Below are positions 20,944 through 20,950 of a DNA stretch of 20,950 bases, piece after piece. Below the pieces are notes generated by a model. It ran no database searches, was not told the origin of the DNA, and worked only from the letters and a program-made list of their open reading frames with translations. Source of the DNA: Candidatus Woesearchaeota archaeon (GTDB taxonomy: Archaea > Nanobdellota > Nanobdellia > Woesearchaeales > GW2011-AR4); the NCBI GenBank assembly GCA_018303645.1, contig JAGVXR010000004.1, forward strand, positions 1 through 20,950, read 5' to 3'. Position 1 is the first letter of the stretch. Every line of letters begins with the position of its first letter. Both the position numbers and the translations under genes were made by a program.

Positions 20944-20950
20944 TCTTTAG

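Larger units (their letters stand above)
20180..20945 (-). mobile_element. Candidate IS200/IS605-type element
   Basis: The transposase gene at 20236-20682 is flanked by hairpins at 20189-20245 and 20887-20943. A span of about 770 bases fits an IS200-type element with only tnpA. The exact ends are not determined: no target repeat is expected for this family, and cleavage motifs cannot be fixed from one copy. The right end may run past the window. Confidence 0.45.
20683..20950. other. Upstream non-coding region of the transposase
   Basis: No open frame is credible here. It holds an inverted repeat AAGAAGTGAA (20737-20746) and TTCACTTCTT (20825-20834), an inner hairpin at 20775-20806, and the two-level hairpin at 20887-20943. 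These probably form the left end and control region of the element. Confidence 0.55.

Noticed and set aside
1..20950. CRISPR array, defence island or tnpB
   Set aside because: No regularly spaced repeats, no Cas or nuclease-defence gene cluster and no TnpB frame were found; the accessory part is limited to the transposase region and a few small AT-rich genes.

Overview
The window looks like a chromosome segment of a DPANN archaeon, probably near Woesearchaeota or Pacearchaeota. The gene set is archaeal: Hef-type helicase/nuclease, primase, Hjc, FEN1 with a PCNA-binding tail, tRNA splicing endonuclease, RNase Z, a Trm5-type tRNA methyltransferase, the PAN proteasomal ATPase and a TrmB regulator. 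Most first genes have an archaeal TATA box about 25-30 bases before the start codon and no leader. Shine-Dalgarno-like sites appear mainly at genes that have a leader or sit inside an operon. The primase fuses PriS to the iron-sulfur domain of PriL, an arrangement known from Nanoarchaeum, which points to DPANN. The lineage is inferred from gene content, not from a tree.

Layout. 1-625 (minus): a PRC-barrel protein followed by a partial helical protein cut by the window edge. 740-3441 (plus): a TraB-family protein, a site-2-protease-like membrane protein with a broken zinc motif, a small membrane protein, and a lipoprotein with a cupredoxin-like domain lacking copper ligands. 3545-4717: one AT-rich reading frame split by an in-frame TAA, probably a diverged PEP-synthase-like ATP-grasp protein. 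4790-8034: Hef homologue and a membrane protein with a six-cysteine outer loop. 8031-9274 (minus): HtpX protease and a small Toprim protein, divergent from the fused primase at 9360-10703. 10943-12562 (minus): operon of RNase Z, a CsaA-like tRNA-binding protein and Hjc. 12699-13073: two small genes, one a 45-residue very basic protein. 13204-16673 (plus): EndA, a winged-helix protein with a nuclease-like C-terminus, FEN1 and Trm5, the last three tightly coupled. 16970-17701: TrmB regulator with a palindromic site at its promoter, followed by a probable structured RNA at 17743-17817. 17856-19612 (minus): RBBP9-like hydrolase and PAN. 19703-20164: unknown helical protein. 20180-20950: an IS200/IS605-type transposase flanked by strong hairpins.

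Functionally this is mostly core genome: replication and repair (primase, Hef, Hjc, FEN1, Toprim), tRNA maturation (RNase Z, EndA, Trm5, CsaA-like) and protein quality control (HtpX, PAN, degenerate S2P). I see no defence island, CRISPR array, rRNA or tRNA. The most interesting items are the probable small RNA after trmB, the gene split by a stop codon, paired hairpins inserted in frame in the gene before fen1, the unannotated 45-residue basic protein, and the hairpin architecture around the transposase.
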